A stretch of 64,000 bases of DNA, taken from contig NZ_CP036339.1 in NCBI RefSeq assembly GCF_007746075.1, forward strand, positions 868,001 through 932,000. Direction: 5' to 3'. Shown piece after piece: positions 1-8,179 of this stretch. The notes below the pieces were generated by a model that did not search any database, was not told the DNA's origin, and saw only the letters and a list, made by a program, of their open reading frames with translations. The first letter of the stretch is position 1; every line of letters begins with the position of its first letter. This DNA is from Lacipirellula limnantheis (GTDB taxonomy: Bacteria > Planctomycetota > Planctomycetia > Pirellulales > Lacipirellulaceae). A program made the position numbers and the translations under genes.

Positions 1-861
1 GATGCCCTCGTGGTTGAGCGTCCCCGTCTCGGCCCGCTCGGGCGCGAGATTCGACGCCGGCGCCACCTTCGCGTAGGGCAGCGACTCGAGCACAGCCCGG
101 CGCGCATACATCACGCCGACGTGCGGCCCGTAGAATTTGTACGCTGAGCAAGTAAGAAAGTCGCAGCCGATCGCCTTCACGTCCGCCAGTTGATGATGAG
201 CGAAATGGACGGCGTCGACGAACGTCAGGGCGCCGACGCTGCGTGCCAGCAGCGCCGCGCGCGTGACGTCGTTGATCGTGCCGAGCGCATTCGACGCGGC
301 GCCGATCGCGATGAGCTTCGTCCGCGGCGTCACTTTCGTTGCGAAGTCTTCCCAGTCGAGCGTTCCTGACGCCGCGTTCATGCGTACCACTCGCAGCGTC
401 ACGCCGCGCTCACGGGCGAGCGCCTCCCACGGTCCGACGTTGGCGTGATGATCGAGCTCCGTGACCACGATCTCGTCGCCCGGCGCGAGAGTCATGCCGA
501 TCGCTCGCGAGGTGTGGAATGCCAGCGTGGTCGCGTTCGCGCCGAAATAAATCTCGTCCGGCGCCGCATTCAGAAAGTCGGCCATCGCCTGCCGGGCTCG
601 CGCGAGCATCGCGTCGGTCTCGGCGCTCGATGGGTAGTTCCAGTGGGTGTTCGCGTTGTGATGGTAGAGGTAGTCGACCATCGCCTCGGCCACGGCACGG
701 GGCGTTTGCGTGCCGCCCGGGCCGTCGAAATAAGCGACCGGGCGGCCATTGTGCCTTCGCTCCAGAGCGGGGAATTGGGCGCGGATTTCAGCGGTCGAGG
801 GGAATGAATCCCGGCCCGCAGTAGCAACGGTAGGGCGTAGCGCGGCGGCGGAGCGACTCAT
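1..861 (-). CDS. Cysteine desulfurase-like class V aminotransferase (3' part outside window)
   Basis: The minus-strand frame is open from 861 to the window edge (about 287 residues), so the C-terminus is missing. The product resembles fold-type I PLP enzymes of the cysteine desulfurase-like subgroup. It has an N-terminal FPALERRHNGRPVAYFDGPG segment, an ELDHHANV motif typical of class V aminotransferases, and SAYKFYGPH near residue 242, where the lysine would form the PLP Schiff base. An in-frame ATG at 873 is an alternative start; neither start has a clear ribosome binding site. The next gene is divergent. Substrate cannot be told from the sequence: such proteins may act on cysteine or be isopenicillin-epimerase-like. 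Confidence 0.8.
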   Translation of the reverse strand, partial: MSRSAAALRPTVATAGRDSFPSTAEIRAQFPALERRHNGRPVAYFDGPGGTQTPRAVAEAMVDYLYHHNANTHWNYPSSAETDAMLARARQAMADFLNAAPDEIYFGANATTLAFHTSRAIGMTLAPGDEIVVTELDHHANVGPWEALARERGVTLRVVRMNAASGTLDWEDFATKVTPRTKLIAIGAASNALGTINDVTRAALLARSVGALTFVDAVHFAHHQLADVKAIGCDFLTCSAYKFYGPHVGVMYARRAVLESLPYAKVAPASNLAPERAETGTLNHEGI

Positions 862-967
862 CGGCGTGATCATCCAGCAAGAGAGGTCGGAGCGGCGCTA
901 GTTTACTGCTCGCTTTTGGCTTACGCTATCGGCAGTCGCCAGTCTCATCACCATTGGAGTCGGAACA

Positions 968-1753
968 ATGCCGCACGACGAGTCGAATCTCTCCTCCTCT
1001 GCCGTTTCTCGCCGTCAATTCGCCGCCATCGGCGCCGCGACGCTCGCCGCCGCGCGTACGCTTCACGGCACAGCGCAGGCAGCGGAAACCGGCGGCGGTT
1101 CGCCGCTCAAACCAGGCATCACGCTCCTCTTCCAAGGCGACTCGATTACCGACGCCGGCCGTAGTCGCGAGGCGGCCGGAGACGCGAATTCACAACCGGC
1201 CCTCGGCAACGGCTATGCCTGGCTCGCGGCGTCGCAGCTGCTGGTCGATCGTCCCGGCGACGGCATCAAGATCTTCAATCGCGGCATTAGCGGCAACAAG
1301 GTGCCCGACTTGGCTGGACGCTGGCAGGCAGAGTGCATCGACCTCAAGCCAAACGTGCTCAGCATCCTAATCGGCGTCAACGACATTTGGCGAACGTTCG
1401 ACAGCGGCGAGAAGGGAACGGCCGAGGAGTACGAGAAAGGCTACCACGCTCTGATCGCGCAGACGAAGAAGGCGCTGCCGGACGTGACGCTGGTCGTCTG
1501 CGAGCCGTTCGTGTTGCGCTGCGGCGCGGTCAAGGATGAGTGGTTCCCAAAGTTCGACGGCTACCGCGCCGCCGCCAAACGCGTTGCCGAGCAGGCCGGG
1601 GCGATCTTTGTGCCGTTCCAGACGATGTTCGACGAAGCGTCGAAAATCGCGCCGCCAGAGCGTTGGGCCGGCGACGGCGTCCATCCCTCGAACGACGGAG
1701 CTGCACTCATGGCGCACACTTGGCGCCGCGTCGTCGACGGCGGCGGCATCTAG
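968..1753 (+). CDS. Secreted SGNH/GDSL-type esterase
   Basis: A 261-residue protein begins with a twin-arginine-type signal (SRRQFAAIGAATLAAA, residues 14-29), suggesting Tat export. The mature part has the SGNH blocks: block I FQGDSITDAGR with nucleophile Ser59, block II NRGISGNKVPDL with the oxyanion Gly, block III IGVNDIW with Asn, and block V DGVHPSNDGA with the Asp-His pair near the C-terminus. Such enzymes hydrolyse ester bonds, often acetyl groups on carbohydrates (family knowledge). The specific substrate is unknown. The ATG at 968 fits the signal peptide, though no strong Shine-Dalgarno sequence is visible. It stands alone, divergent from the PLP-enzyme gene. Confidence 0.85.
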   Translation: MPHDESNLSSSAVSRRQFAAIGAATLAAARTLHGTAQAAETGGGSPLKPGITLLFQGDSITDAGRSREAAGDANSQPALGNGYAWLAASQLLVDRPGDGIKIFNRGISGNKVPDLAGRWQAECIDLKPNVLSILIGVNDIWRTFDSGEKGTAEEYEKGYHALIAQTKKALPDVTLVVCEPFVLRCGAVKDEWFPKFDGYRAAAKRVAEQAGAIFVPFQTMFDEASKIAPPERWAGDGVHPSNDGAALMAHTWRRVVDGGGI

Positions 1754-1765
1754 AACGCGTCGCAC

Positions 1766-1857
1766 TTTTCAGCCCCTGGCTCCGCCAGGGGGTCGGTCAC
1801 CTTACCGGTAAGCGCTATCCCGCGTTGCGTCACCCCGCGGCGGAGCCGGGGGCTACA
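1766..1857. repeat. Dispersed palindromic repeat, copy 1
   Basis: An arm reading CAGCCCCTGGCTCCGCCAGG followed by GGGTCGGTC, a middle part containing CCCGCGTTGCGTCACCC, and a closing arm CGGCGGAGCCGGGGGCTAC form an imperfect palindrome of about 90 bp. Related copies lie at 15517-15599 (inverted) and 48757-48840. It sits between two convergent genes, so it may also act as a 3' structure for both. Confidence 0.65.
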
Positions 1858-1870
1858 TGCTCTGCGTTTC

Positions 1871-2410
1871 CTACCCAAACAACAACGGCGCGTCGCTCTC
1901 TCCTTCGCGCTGCTCCCACTGCCGTCGCACTTCGCCCAGGCCATAAACGCAAAGCTCAAAGTTGTCGCTCAACCGCTGCAGCACGGCATCGGTGGCCGGT
2001 TCTTCCGCGGCCGGCGGCAGCGTGCTGGCAATGTAGTAGTTCTTCTTCCCCTGATCGCAATAGTCGATCAGGCTGTCCGCCCTTCCCTGCCGCATCCGCT
2101 TGGCGATCTCGGGATAAACGCCCAGCCAGAACAGCGTGAAGTCGCCAATGTGCCGGTGCATCCGCCGGCGAGCGGAGCCCTGACGCGCCTGCGCTTCCGC
2201 CAACATATCGGCCACTTGCAGCAGCCGATCGCCGCGCGGGGTGCGCAACCCGTAGATCGCGTCGTTGTGAACGAACCGCACCAGCAGCTCGGCGACGTAA
2301 TCCACCAGCGGCGGGTCGGCGACTCCCATGCGGATCGCGAATGCGTGTTCGGTAACGCCGGCAAAGAACCGGCGCAGCAGTTCATTTCGATCGGGCTGAT
2401 CAGCGGTCAT
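1871..2410 (-). CDS. Conserved hypothetical protein, helical
   Basis: A 179-residue protein starting MTADQPDRNELLRRFFAG. A GGAG about 9 bases upstream supports the ATG at 2410 over longer in-frame starts, which would add a low-quality Arg/Pro/Ser-rich leader. No signal peptide or membrane segment is visible. The sequence looks all-helical, with paired aromatic and charged stretches (FTLFWLGVYPEI; GKKNYYIAS; NFELCVYGLGEVRRQWEQRE). I do not recognise the family. The gene is convergent with the SGNH esterase gene. Confidence 0.6.
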   Translation of the reverse strand: MTADQPDRNELLRRFFAGVTEHAFAIRMGVADPPLVDYVAELLVRFVHNDAIYGLRTPRGDRLLQVADMLAEAQARQGSARRRMHRHIGDFTLFWLGVYPEIAKRMRQGRADSLIDYCDQGKKNYYIASTLPPAAEEPATDAVLQRLSDNFELCVYGLGEVRRQWEQREGESDAPLLFG

Positions 2411-2676
2411 CGGCAGACGCTCCAACGGGCTAGAACGGAACGTGTCAGTACCGCGACCCAGGCGCCGTAATCCGCTGGCGGCCTCCGGTGGTGAGCGTCG
2501 AACAGAAGCGGACGACCCAACCACCGGATGGTGGGTCGCTATGTAGGGCGGGATTGAGCAACTCGCATTCCAGTGCGGTCGACTCAACCCGCTCAATTAT
2601 AATTTCGCAGCCGCGCGCAGGTCAAATCCAGTCTGCGCGATTCCGCCGCCAATTGTGGGTATCGGCTGGCGGCCAA

Positions 2677-2740
2677 ATGACGAATGACGAAATCCGAATG
2701 ACGAATGGGGAATTCATTCGACATTCGGATTTCGTCATTC
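2677..2740. repeat. Near-perfect intergenic palindrome (GACGAAATCCGAATG type)
   Basis: Left arm 2685-2709 and right arm 2717-2741 pair over about 25 bp with a single mismatch. The core is GACGAAATCCGAATG and the short AT-rich loop includes GGGAATT. It lies just downstream of trpA (minus strand) and could form a strong hairpin, but it has no U-run of the classic intrinsic terminator kind. Confidence 0.6.
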
Positions 2741-2777
2741 TGGCTTGTCACGAGTAACCGCAGCCACGCAGCTGGCC

Positions 2778-3578
2778 TTATGGAAGCGACTTGATCAGCG
2801 TCTCGACATAGTCGCCGACTTCCTTCAGCACTTCCTCGCGCGGCCGTTCCGCCGCCGTCGCGATCCGCCGGACGATGGCCGAGCCGACGATCAGCCCGTC
2901 GGCCGCCGGGGCGAGCAGCCGCACATGCTCAGGCTGGCTGACGCCGAAGCCGATGCAGATCGGCAGCTTCGTCTGCTGCCGCAGCCACGCCACATTCTCG
3001 GCCAGCTCGGGCGGCAGCTGCGTCCGCTCGCCGGTGATCCCCGCGACCGAGACGTAGTAGACGAACCCGGTCGATGTTTCACAAATCCTGATTGCCCGCT
3101 CGCGGGGCGTGAGCGGCGTGACGAGTTGAATGAGACTCAGTTCGCGAGCCGAACAGATCTTCAGCAACTGCGGCGATTCCTCCACCGGCAGGTCGGGGAC
3201 GATCAGCCCCGCCACGCCTGCCGCGCGAACATCGTCGCAGTACTTCTCGACGCCATGGCGGTAGACGATCGCATAGCTGACCATCGTCACCGCTGGCGCC
3301 GCCAGCTTCGGCGTCGTCTCGCCGAGCATCGTCAGGATGTCGCACAGCTTGATCTTCTTCTCCAGTGCCCGCGTGTACGACGCCTGAATCACCGGCCCGT
3401 CGGCGATCGGATCGCTGTAGGGGATGCCGACCTCGCACATGTGGGCGCCCCGCTTCACTAGTTCCTGCAGCACGGCGGAAGTGAACGCGACGTCGGGATC
3501 GCCCGCCGTAATGAACGGCATGAGCGCCTTGCGATTTTCGGAGCGGAGCTTGGCGAAGAGTTGGTCAATCGAGCTCAT
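2778..3578 (-). CDS. trpA: Tryptophan synthase alpha chain
   Basis: A 266-residue TIM-barrel protein that cleaves indole-3-glycerol phosphate to indole and glyceraldehyde 3-phosphate. Catalytic Glu49 (CEVGIPYSDP) and Asp60 (DPIADGP) sit at the same residue numbers as in the Escherichia coli enzyme when the start is MSSIDQLF at 3578. The phosphate-binding FGVSQPEHV region follows near the C-terminus. An in-frame upstream ATG at 3614 is less likely. The start codon overlaps by 14 bases the end of a small membrane-protein gene, which, with a broken ribbon-helix-helix gene, separates trpA from trpB. The overlap suggests translational coupling. Confidence 0.95.
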   Translation of the reverse strand: MSSIDQLFAKLRSENRKALMPFITAGDPDVAFTSAVLQELVKRGAHMCEVGIPYSDPIADGPVIQASYTRALEKKIKLCDILTMLGETTPKLAAPAVTMVSYAIVYRHGVEKYCDDVRAAGVAGLIVPDLPVEESPQLLKICSARELSLIQLVTPLTPRERAIRICETSTGFVYYVSVAGITGERTQLPPELAENVAWLRQQTKLPICIGFGVSQPEHVRLLAPAADGLIVGSAIVRRIATAAERPREEVLKEVGDYVETLIKSLP

Positions 3579-3957
3579 TCGAGCGCTGGTCCTTAAGTCT
3601 TTTAGCGTATTCATTGACTAGTTCTTGGTACTGAGCGCGATTCTCGTATGTTGGCGCGTACTGTTTATTCAACGCCTCAAGCTCTTTTAGCACGTTGTCG
3701 GATTGGCCACCTCGTAACCCGTCGATTGTTGATTCGATTAGCTCTTTGCTAGTGAAACTATAGTACGAGTTCGATTCGAACCGATGCCCAATAGCTAATA
3801 GACTTGATGCGGCGAAAACCCCGACCATGGCTCCGATTCCCAAAATGATTCGGAGCCATACTCGAGACTGAAACTCGGAGATCAACCATGCGAACGGCGC
3901 TATTATTGAGCATGCCGCGAGTATGAATATGGGTTCCATCGCTTCACTCAGTTGCAT
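3565..3957 (-). CDS. Small membrane protein with C-terminal helical tail, within trp cluster
   Basis: A 130-residue protein with two hydrophobic segments near the N-terminus (IFILAACSIIAPFAWLI and WLRIILGIGAMVGVFAASSL). A soluble, charged, probably coiled-coil tail follows (ENRAQYQELVNEYAKRLKDQ). A second in-frame ATG at 3939 is an alternative start. I do not recognise the family. It lies between trpB and trpA, overlaps the trpA start by 14 bases, and its own start overlaps the end of the broken ribbon-helix-helix frame. Base composition here is more AT-rich than in the flanking trp genes, which suggests a later insertion into the operon (inference). Confidence 0.65.
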   Translation of the reverse strand: MQLSEAMEPIFILAACSIIAPFAWLISEFQSRVWLRIILGIGAMVGVFAASSLLAIGHRFESNSYYSFTSKELIESTIDGLRGGQSDNVLKELEALNKQYAPTYENRAQYQELVNEYAKRLKDQRSNELD

Positions 3958-4123
3958 TGCCCGAATTCGCTGCTACAGCGTTGGCGCCAATCGGCTTTCC
4001 ACTCGCGAGAACATCTTCAATGCACTGACGGATAAATTCCTGAATCGAAATGCCCCACTATTGCGCAGCTTGTTTCGCTATTGCGAAAAGTTCATCCGAC
4101 AATTGAACGGTGATCTCAGTCAT
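3944..4123 (-). pseudogene. Ribbon-helix-helix (antitoxin-like) gene with in-frame TAG
   Basis: Six bases after the trpB stop, an ATG opens a frame reading MTEITVQLSDELFAIAKQAA plus one residue. It then meets TAG at 4060-4058 and continues in the same frame as WGISIQEFIRQCIEDVLASG to a TGA at 3946-3944. The two halves together (59 codons counting the TAG) match a small ribbon-helix-helix DNA-binding protein: a beta strand, helix A, the turn, then helix B. A single base change (for example CAG or GAG to TAG) would account for the break. No recognisable toxin lies next to it. Readthrough or a consensus error are the alternatives. Confidence 0.6.
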
Positions 4124-4129
4124 AACAGT

Positions 4130-5368
4130 TCACCCAAACTTCACGCCCTTAATCCGCGCAATCTCGCTCGCATCCTTATCCCCCCGCCCGCTCAAGCAGA
4201 CGACGATGACGTCGTCCTTCGCCCGCCCCTTCGCCAATTCCATCCCCTTGGCAATCGCGTGCGAACTCTCCAAGGCCGGCATGATTCCCTCGGTCATCGC
4301 CAGCGCATCGAACGCCCGCATCGCTTCGTCGTCGCGGCAACTCGTGTAGCGCACGCGGCCAGCATCTTTCCAGTAGCTATGCTCGGGACCGACGCCGGGG
4401 TAGTCGAGGCCGGCCGACATCGAGTGGACGTCGCTCGTCTGCCCATCCTCGTCCTGCATCACGTAGCTAAAGCTCCCGTGCAGCACGCCTGGCTTGCCGT
4501 AGGTGAGCGGCGCCGCGTGTTGGCCCGGGTCGTTGCTGCGGCCGCCCGCTTCGACGCCGACGAGCTCGACGTCCTTGTGCTCAACGAACGGATAGAACAT
4601 CCCCGCCGCGTTGCTTCCGCCGCCGACGCAGGCGACCGCCATGTTCGGCAAGCGACCAATCCGCTCGATCGACTGCTCGATCGTCTCGCGGCCGATGACA
4701 GATTGAAAGTCACGCACAATCTGCGGAAACGGATGCGGCCCCACCACCGAGCCGAGAATGTAGTGCGTATCGCCAACGCTCGACATCCAGTCGCGCATCG
4801 CCTCGTTCACCGCATCGCGCAGCGTGCGGCTGCCGCTGGTGACGGGCCGCACTTCGGCGCCGAGCAGCTTCATCGAGAAGACGTTCGGCGCCTGGCGACG
4901 GATATCTTCCTCGCCCATGTAGACGACGCACGGCAGGCCGAAGTGGGCGCACGCCGTCGCGGTGGCGACTCCATGCTGCCCGGCCCCCGTCTCGGCGATG
5001 ACGCGGGTCTTCCCCATCCGCAGGGTCAGCAGCGCCTGGCCGATCGTGTTGTTGATCTTGTGGGCGCCCGTATGGTTCAGGTCTTCCCGCTTAAGCCAGA
5101 TCTGGGCCCCGCCGACCTGCTCGCTCAGCCGCTTCGCATGGTAGAAGGGCGATGGCCGCCCCACGAAGTGCTTGAGCAGATCTTCGAGTTCGGCCTTGAA
5201 CGCCGGGTCGGCGCACGCCTTCGCGTACTCCGCCTCGAGCTGGTCGAGGGCGTAGACCAAGGTTTCCGGGACATACCGACCGCCGAAGCTGCCAAACCGC
5301 CCCTGTTTGTCGGGGACGGCCGCCGCGGCGTCGCGCTTTTCAGCGCTGCTTGCTATATTGGTGCTCAC
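4130..5368 (-). CDS. trpB: Tryptophan synthase beta chain
   Basis: A 412-residue PLP enzyme that condenses indole with serine. The PLP lysine is Lys104 in HTGAHKINN, and the phosphate-binding loop is [10 protein letters not shown]. An N-terminal [15 protein letters not shown] block is typical of the family. The start is GTG at 5368, preceded by a good GGAGG about 10 bases upstream. It is the first gene of the minus-strand cluster trpB / broken RHH gene / membrane protein / trpA. The other trp genes are not in the window. The partner alpha chain is encoded about 550 bases downstream rather than directly adjacent. Confidence 0.96.
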   Translation of the reverse strand: MSTNIASSAEKRDAAAAVPDKQGRFGSFGGRYVPETLVYALDQLEAEYAKACADPAFKAELEDLLKHFVGRPSPFYHAKRLSEQVGGAQIWLKREDLNHTGAHKINNTIGQALLTLRMGKTRVIAETGAGQHGVATATACAHFGLPCVVYMGEEDIRRQAPNVFSMKLLGAEVRPVTSGSRTLRDAVNEAMRDWMSSVGDTHYILGSVVGPHPFPQIVRDFQSVIGRETIEQSIERIGRLPNMAVACVGGGSNAAGMFYPFVEHKDVELVGVEAGGRSNDPGQHAAPLTYGKPGVLHGSFSYVMQDEDGQTSDVHSMSAGLDYPGVGPEHSYWKDAGRVRYTSCRDDEAMRAFDALAMTEGIMPALESSHAIAKGMELAKGRAKDDVIVVCLSGRGDKDASEIARIKGVKFG

Positions 5369-5482
5369 CGTTGAAATTCCTCCAATCCCCGATTGTCGAT
5401 GGACGCCGACGATCTAGCAAGGCGGGGGACCGAGGCAGCGGCGCACTAGATCACAGTTCTTGGGGCTGGAGACGCCACGACG

Positions 5483-7117
5483 ATGAATCGGCAGGCTGAT
5501 TCACGGCATAAACTCAACTTTCGCACAGTTTGGCCGATCGGATGCTGCGTCGCCGCGGCAGCACTCGCCATGGCCGTCGCCACGATCCGAGTCCAGGCCC
5601 AAAGCCCCGGCGAGGTCGACGCCGATCTCCTCCTCCGCGGGGGACAGATCCTCGACGGCACAGGTTCGCCCGCCCGTCCCGGCGACGTGGCGATCGCTGG
5701 CGACCGAATTGTCGCCGTCGGCGAAATCGTCCCTGGAAAGATCGGGGAAACGATCGATTGCACCGGCCTGATCCTCGCCCCCGGGTTCATCGACCTCCAC
5801 AACCACAGCGACGAATCGATTGTCGCCGACGAGACGCGCACCGCTGAAAATTACATCCGCCAGGGCTGCACAACGCTCGTCACCGGCAACTGCGGGGGCG
5901 GCGCCGTCGACGTCGAAAAGTATCTCGCCGCCGTCGACGCTCACGGCGCCGGGACGAACGTCGCTCACCTGATTCCTCATGGCTCAACGCGGGCGATCGT
6001 CTTGGAACGACGCCAAGTCGATCCGACGCCGGAAGAAATCGCGAAGATGCAGGACCTCGTCGACCGCGGCATGCGCGCCGGAGCCTGGGGGATGGCCACG
6101 GGCCTCATCTATATTCCGGGCGCTTATGCGAAGATTGATGAACTCGCGGCCATGACCGAAGTCGTCGGCCGACATGGCGGCATCTACGCCAGCCACATTC
6201 GCAGCGAGGACAGCGCCCTGCTCGACGCCGTGAGCGAAGCGATCGAGATTGGCCGCCGCGCGAAGACGCCCGTTCATATCTCTCATTTCAAGGCCTCCGG
6301 CAAACCGTATTGGGGGATGGTTCGCGCTGCAGCAAAGCTCGTCGAAGATGCGCAGTCCGCCGGCCAAAAAGTGACCGCCGACCAATATCCCTACACGGCC
6401 AGCAGCACGTCGCTCGAAGCGATGTTGCTCCCCGATTGGGCTCGCGAGGGTGGTCGCGAAGCGACCATGGCGCGCCTGGCTGATCCAGTTCAACTTGAGA
6501 AAATTCGCCCTGCCCTGCAGACCGCGCTCGACGAGCGCCCCCACGTCCGCATCGTATCGTACAAGCCAAAGCCCGAGTACACCGGCAAGGCGATCCACGA
6601 AATTGCCGCTGCCGAGAACCGTCCCCAAATCGACGTGGCGATCGAACTCCTCCGCGACGGCAGCCCGGCCGCCATCAACTTTGGCATGACCGAAGAAGAC
6701 GTCCGCTTCGTGATGCAGCGCCCCTGGGTCGCCACGGCGTCCGACGGTTCCGTCAAAGCACCCAGCGGCGACATGGTCCACCCCCGCAGCTTCGGCACGT
6801 TCCCGCGGAAGATCGGCCTCTACGCCGTGCGGGAGAAAGTCCTGCCGCTGGAACAGGCCGTTCGCAGCGCCACCGGCCTGCCCGCCGACATTCTCGGCTT
6901 CAGTGATCGCGGCTATTTGCGGGCCGGGCAGTTCGCCGATGTGGTCGCGTTTAGCCCGCAAGAGATTATCGATGGCGCGACTTTCGATCGGCCCTTCGAG
7001 CCGCCGCTGGGCATCCCGCTGGTCATCGTCAACGGCGTCCCGGCGGTGAAGAACGGCGTACCGACCAAGTCGCTTTCCGGTCGAGCGCTGCGCCATGCAT
7101 CCCGCCTGCCGCCGTGA
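5483..7117 (+). CDS. Secreted D-aminoacylase-like amidohydrolase
   Basis: A 544-residue amidohydrolase-superfamily protein with an N-terminal export signal (hydrophobic CCVAAAALAMAVATI, residues 21-35, then AQS). After the beta domain (LLRGGQILDGTG) comes the metal-binding GFIDLHNHSD motif (His106, His108), then TTLVTGNCGG, further His residues in HISHFKASG, and the late TASDGS Asp motif. This order fits the N-acyl-D-amino-acid deacylase (dihydroorotase-like) family, which releases D-amino acids from N-acyl forms. A role in peptidoglycan or D-amino-acid scavenging is inference. The gene is divergent from trpB, with a strong hairpin after its stop. Confidence 0.85.
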   Translation: MNRQADSRHKLNFRTVWPIGCCVAAAALAMAVATIRVQAQSPGEVDADLLLRGGQILDGTGSPARPGDVAIAGDRIVAVGEIVPGKIGETIDCTGLILAPGFIDLHNHSDESIVADETRTAENYIRQGCTTLVTGNCGGGAVDVEKYLAAVDAHGAGTNVAHLIPHGSTRAIVLERRQVDPTPEEIAKMQDLVDRGMRAGAWGMATGLIYIPGAYAKIDELAAMTEVVGRHGGIYASHIRSEDSALLDAVSEAIEIGRRAKTPVHISHFKASGKPYWGMVRAAAKLVEDAQSAGQKVTADQYPYTASSTSLEAMLLPDWAREGGREATMARLADPVQLEKIRPALQTALDERPHVRIVSYKPKPEYTGKAIHEIAAAENRPQIDVAIELLRDGSPAAINFGMTEEDVRFVMQRPWVATASDGSVKAPSGDMVHPRSFGTFPRKIGLYAVREKVLPLEQAVRSATGLPADILGFSDRGYLRAGQFADVVAFSPQEIIDGATFDRPFEPPLGIPLVIVNGVPAVKNGVPTKSLSGRALRHASRLPP

Positions 7118-7133
7118 CTCGCCAAAATGATAA

Positions 7134-7192
7134 AGGGCGAAGCTACCGCCAAGTCGCGCGGGTGACGCGACTTTAGCGGCAACTTCGCCCTG
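7134..7192. terminator. Bidirectional hairpin terminator
   Basis: A long imperfect stem (AGGGCGAAGCTACCGC pairing with GCGGCAACTTCGCCCT, extended inward by AAGTCGCG pairing with CGCGACTT) lies between the convergent amidohydrolase and DUF1328 genes. A short GGGGCGTTTTCG follows on the plus side. It is well placed to end both transcripts. Confidence 0.65.
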
Positions 7193-7217
7193 CGGGGCGT
7201 TTTCGAATGCTAGCGAG

Positions 7218-7385
7218 CTATACAACGGGCGGTCGACGACCAGCCACCAAACTCACCAAAAACAGGACGATGAACACCACAAACAAGACCTTCGCAATCC
7301 AGGCCGCCGTGCCAGCTACCGCGCCAAGGCTCAACGCCCCAGCTACGAGCGCCACAATCAGAAAAAGAAGTGCCCAACGTAACAT
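7218..7385 (-). CDS. DUF1328 / UPF0391 family small membrane protein
   Basis: A 55-residue protein, [18 protein letters not shown]..., made of two hydrophobic segments separated by a Gly/Ala turn and ending GRRPPVV. Its size and pattern match the YtjA-like DUF1328 family of inner-membrane proteins, whose function is poorly known. The ATG at 7385 has a GGAGG seven bases upstream, so longer in-frame starts are rejected. It lies near a GlsB/YeaQ-family gene on the other strand; both small families are often linked to envelope stress (family knowledge). Confidence 0.85.
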   Translation of the reverse strand: MLRWALLFLIVALVAGALSLGAVAGTAAWIAKVLFVVFIVLFLVSLVAGRRPPVV

Positions 7386-7623
7386 GACTGCCTCCGGGAC
7401 GTGCCGTGTAAGTGCTTTCGCCGCTGTAGCGTCGGGAGTCGGCCCGAATTCGCGCTGAGCGTAGCTGTCGCCAGGCAACATACGCAAGCTGCGTGCCGTA
7501 GCGGCGTACGGCCCGTTAATCGGAATAACCAGTCCTGGCCCGCAGTTTGCATTGGGCGTCCCGCGATCGCTGAGAGCGAATCAAGCAGGCAATTGGTCTC
7601 TAATCGAGCAAAAGGGAAATGTC

Positions 7624-7899
7624 ATGGGCACCATCGGCGCCATTATCTCGTGGATCGTCTTCGGCCTCGTCATCGGTCTCCTGGCCCGAGCCCTCTATCC
7701 AGGCAAGCAGAAGATCGGCGTCACCAATACCATCGCGCTCGGCATCGGCGGCTCGATCGTTGGCGGTCTCATCGCCTGGGCCCTCGGCTATCGCCCTGAC
7801 GGCGGCGCCTTCCAAGGCGCCGGCTGGATCATGTCGATCGTCGGCGCCCTCATCGTCGTCTGGGGAGCCACCGCGATGGGGGGCAAACGCGTTGGTTGA
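7624..7899 (+). CDS. GlsB/YeaQ/YmgE family stress-response membrane protein
   Basis: A 91-residue, strongly hydrophobic protein with three membrane segments (ISWIVFGLVIGLLARALYPG; ALGIGGSIVGGLIAWALG; IMSIVGALIVVWGATAM) and glycine zippers. This is the transglycosylase-associated protein family. The ATG at 7624 is chosen because family members start MGTIGxII, and AAAGGGAAA lies about 6 bases upstream. The longer in-frame start at 7552 would add a polar leader. It is divergent from the DUF1328 gene; no partner gene is evident. Role in stress resistance is from family annotation only. Confidence 0.88.
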   Translation: MGTIGAIISWIVFGLVIGLLARALYPGKQKIGVTNTIALGIGGSIVGGLIAWALGYRPDGGAFQGAGWIMSIVGALIVVWGATAMGGKRVG

Positions 7900-8179
7900 G
7901 TGGCCCGGCGGATGCCGCGTTCGCACCGCTTTGAGACGCGCCGCGGCAAACCCACATGCAGCAAGAGGAGGCGGCGATCATTTCCTGAGAGGACTCCGAA
8001 ACAACATTGGGCCTCAACGAGCGATCGCAATCCGCCGTAGTTGTTCAGCCAGAGTTCGAGGGACGCTAGAGCGCCTGCGGCACGATAAATGCCTCCAACC
8101 CCCAAGCGGCAGAGACTGTCCACACTCGTATTGTTGACTTTTCGTTGATTGGGCTGCGTAGGCGGGGCAACCGGGACGA

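Noticed and set aside
3565-4123. A toxin-antitoxin pair made of the ribbon-helix-helix gene and the membrane-protein gene
   Set aside because: The second protein has two membrane segments and a coiled tail and resembles no toxin I know. The antitoxin-like frame is also broken.
3923-5374. A 483-codon open frame on the plus strand
   Set aside because: It lies fully antisense to trpB, and its translation is Arg/His/Asp-rich with no domain. It is a by-product of high G+C codon use.
5984-7225. A 413-codon open frame on the minus strand
   Set aside because: It is antisense to the D-aminoacylase-like gene, which has clear motifs and a signal peptide.
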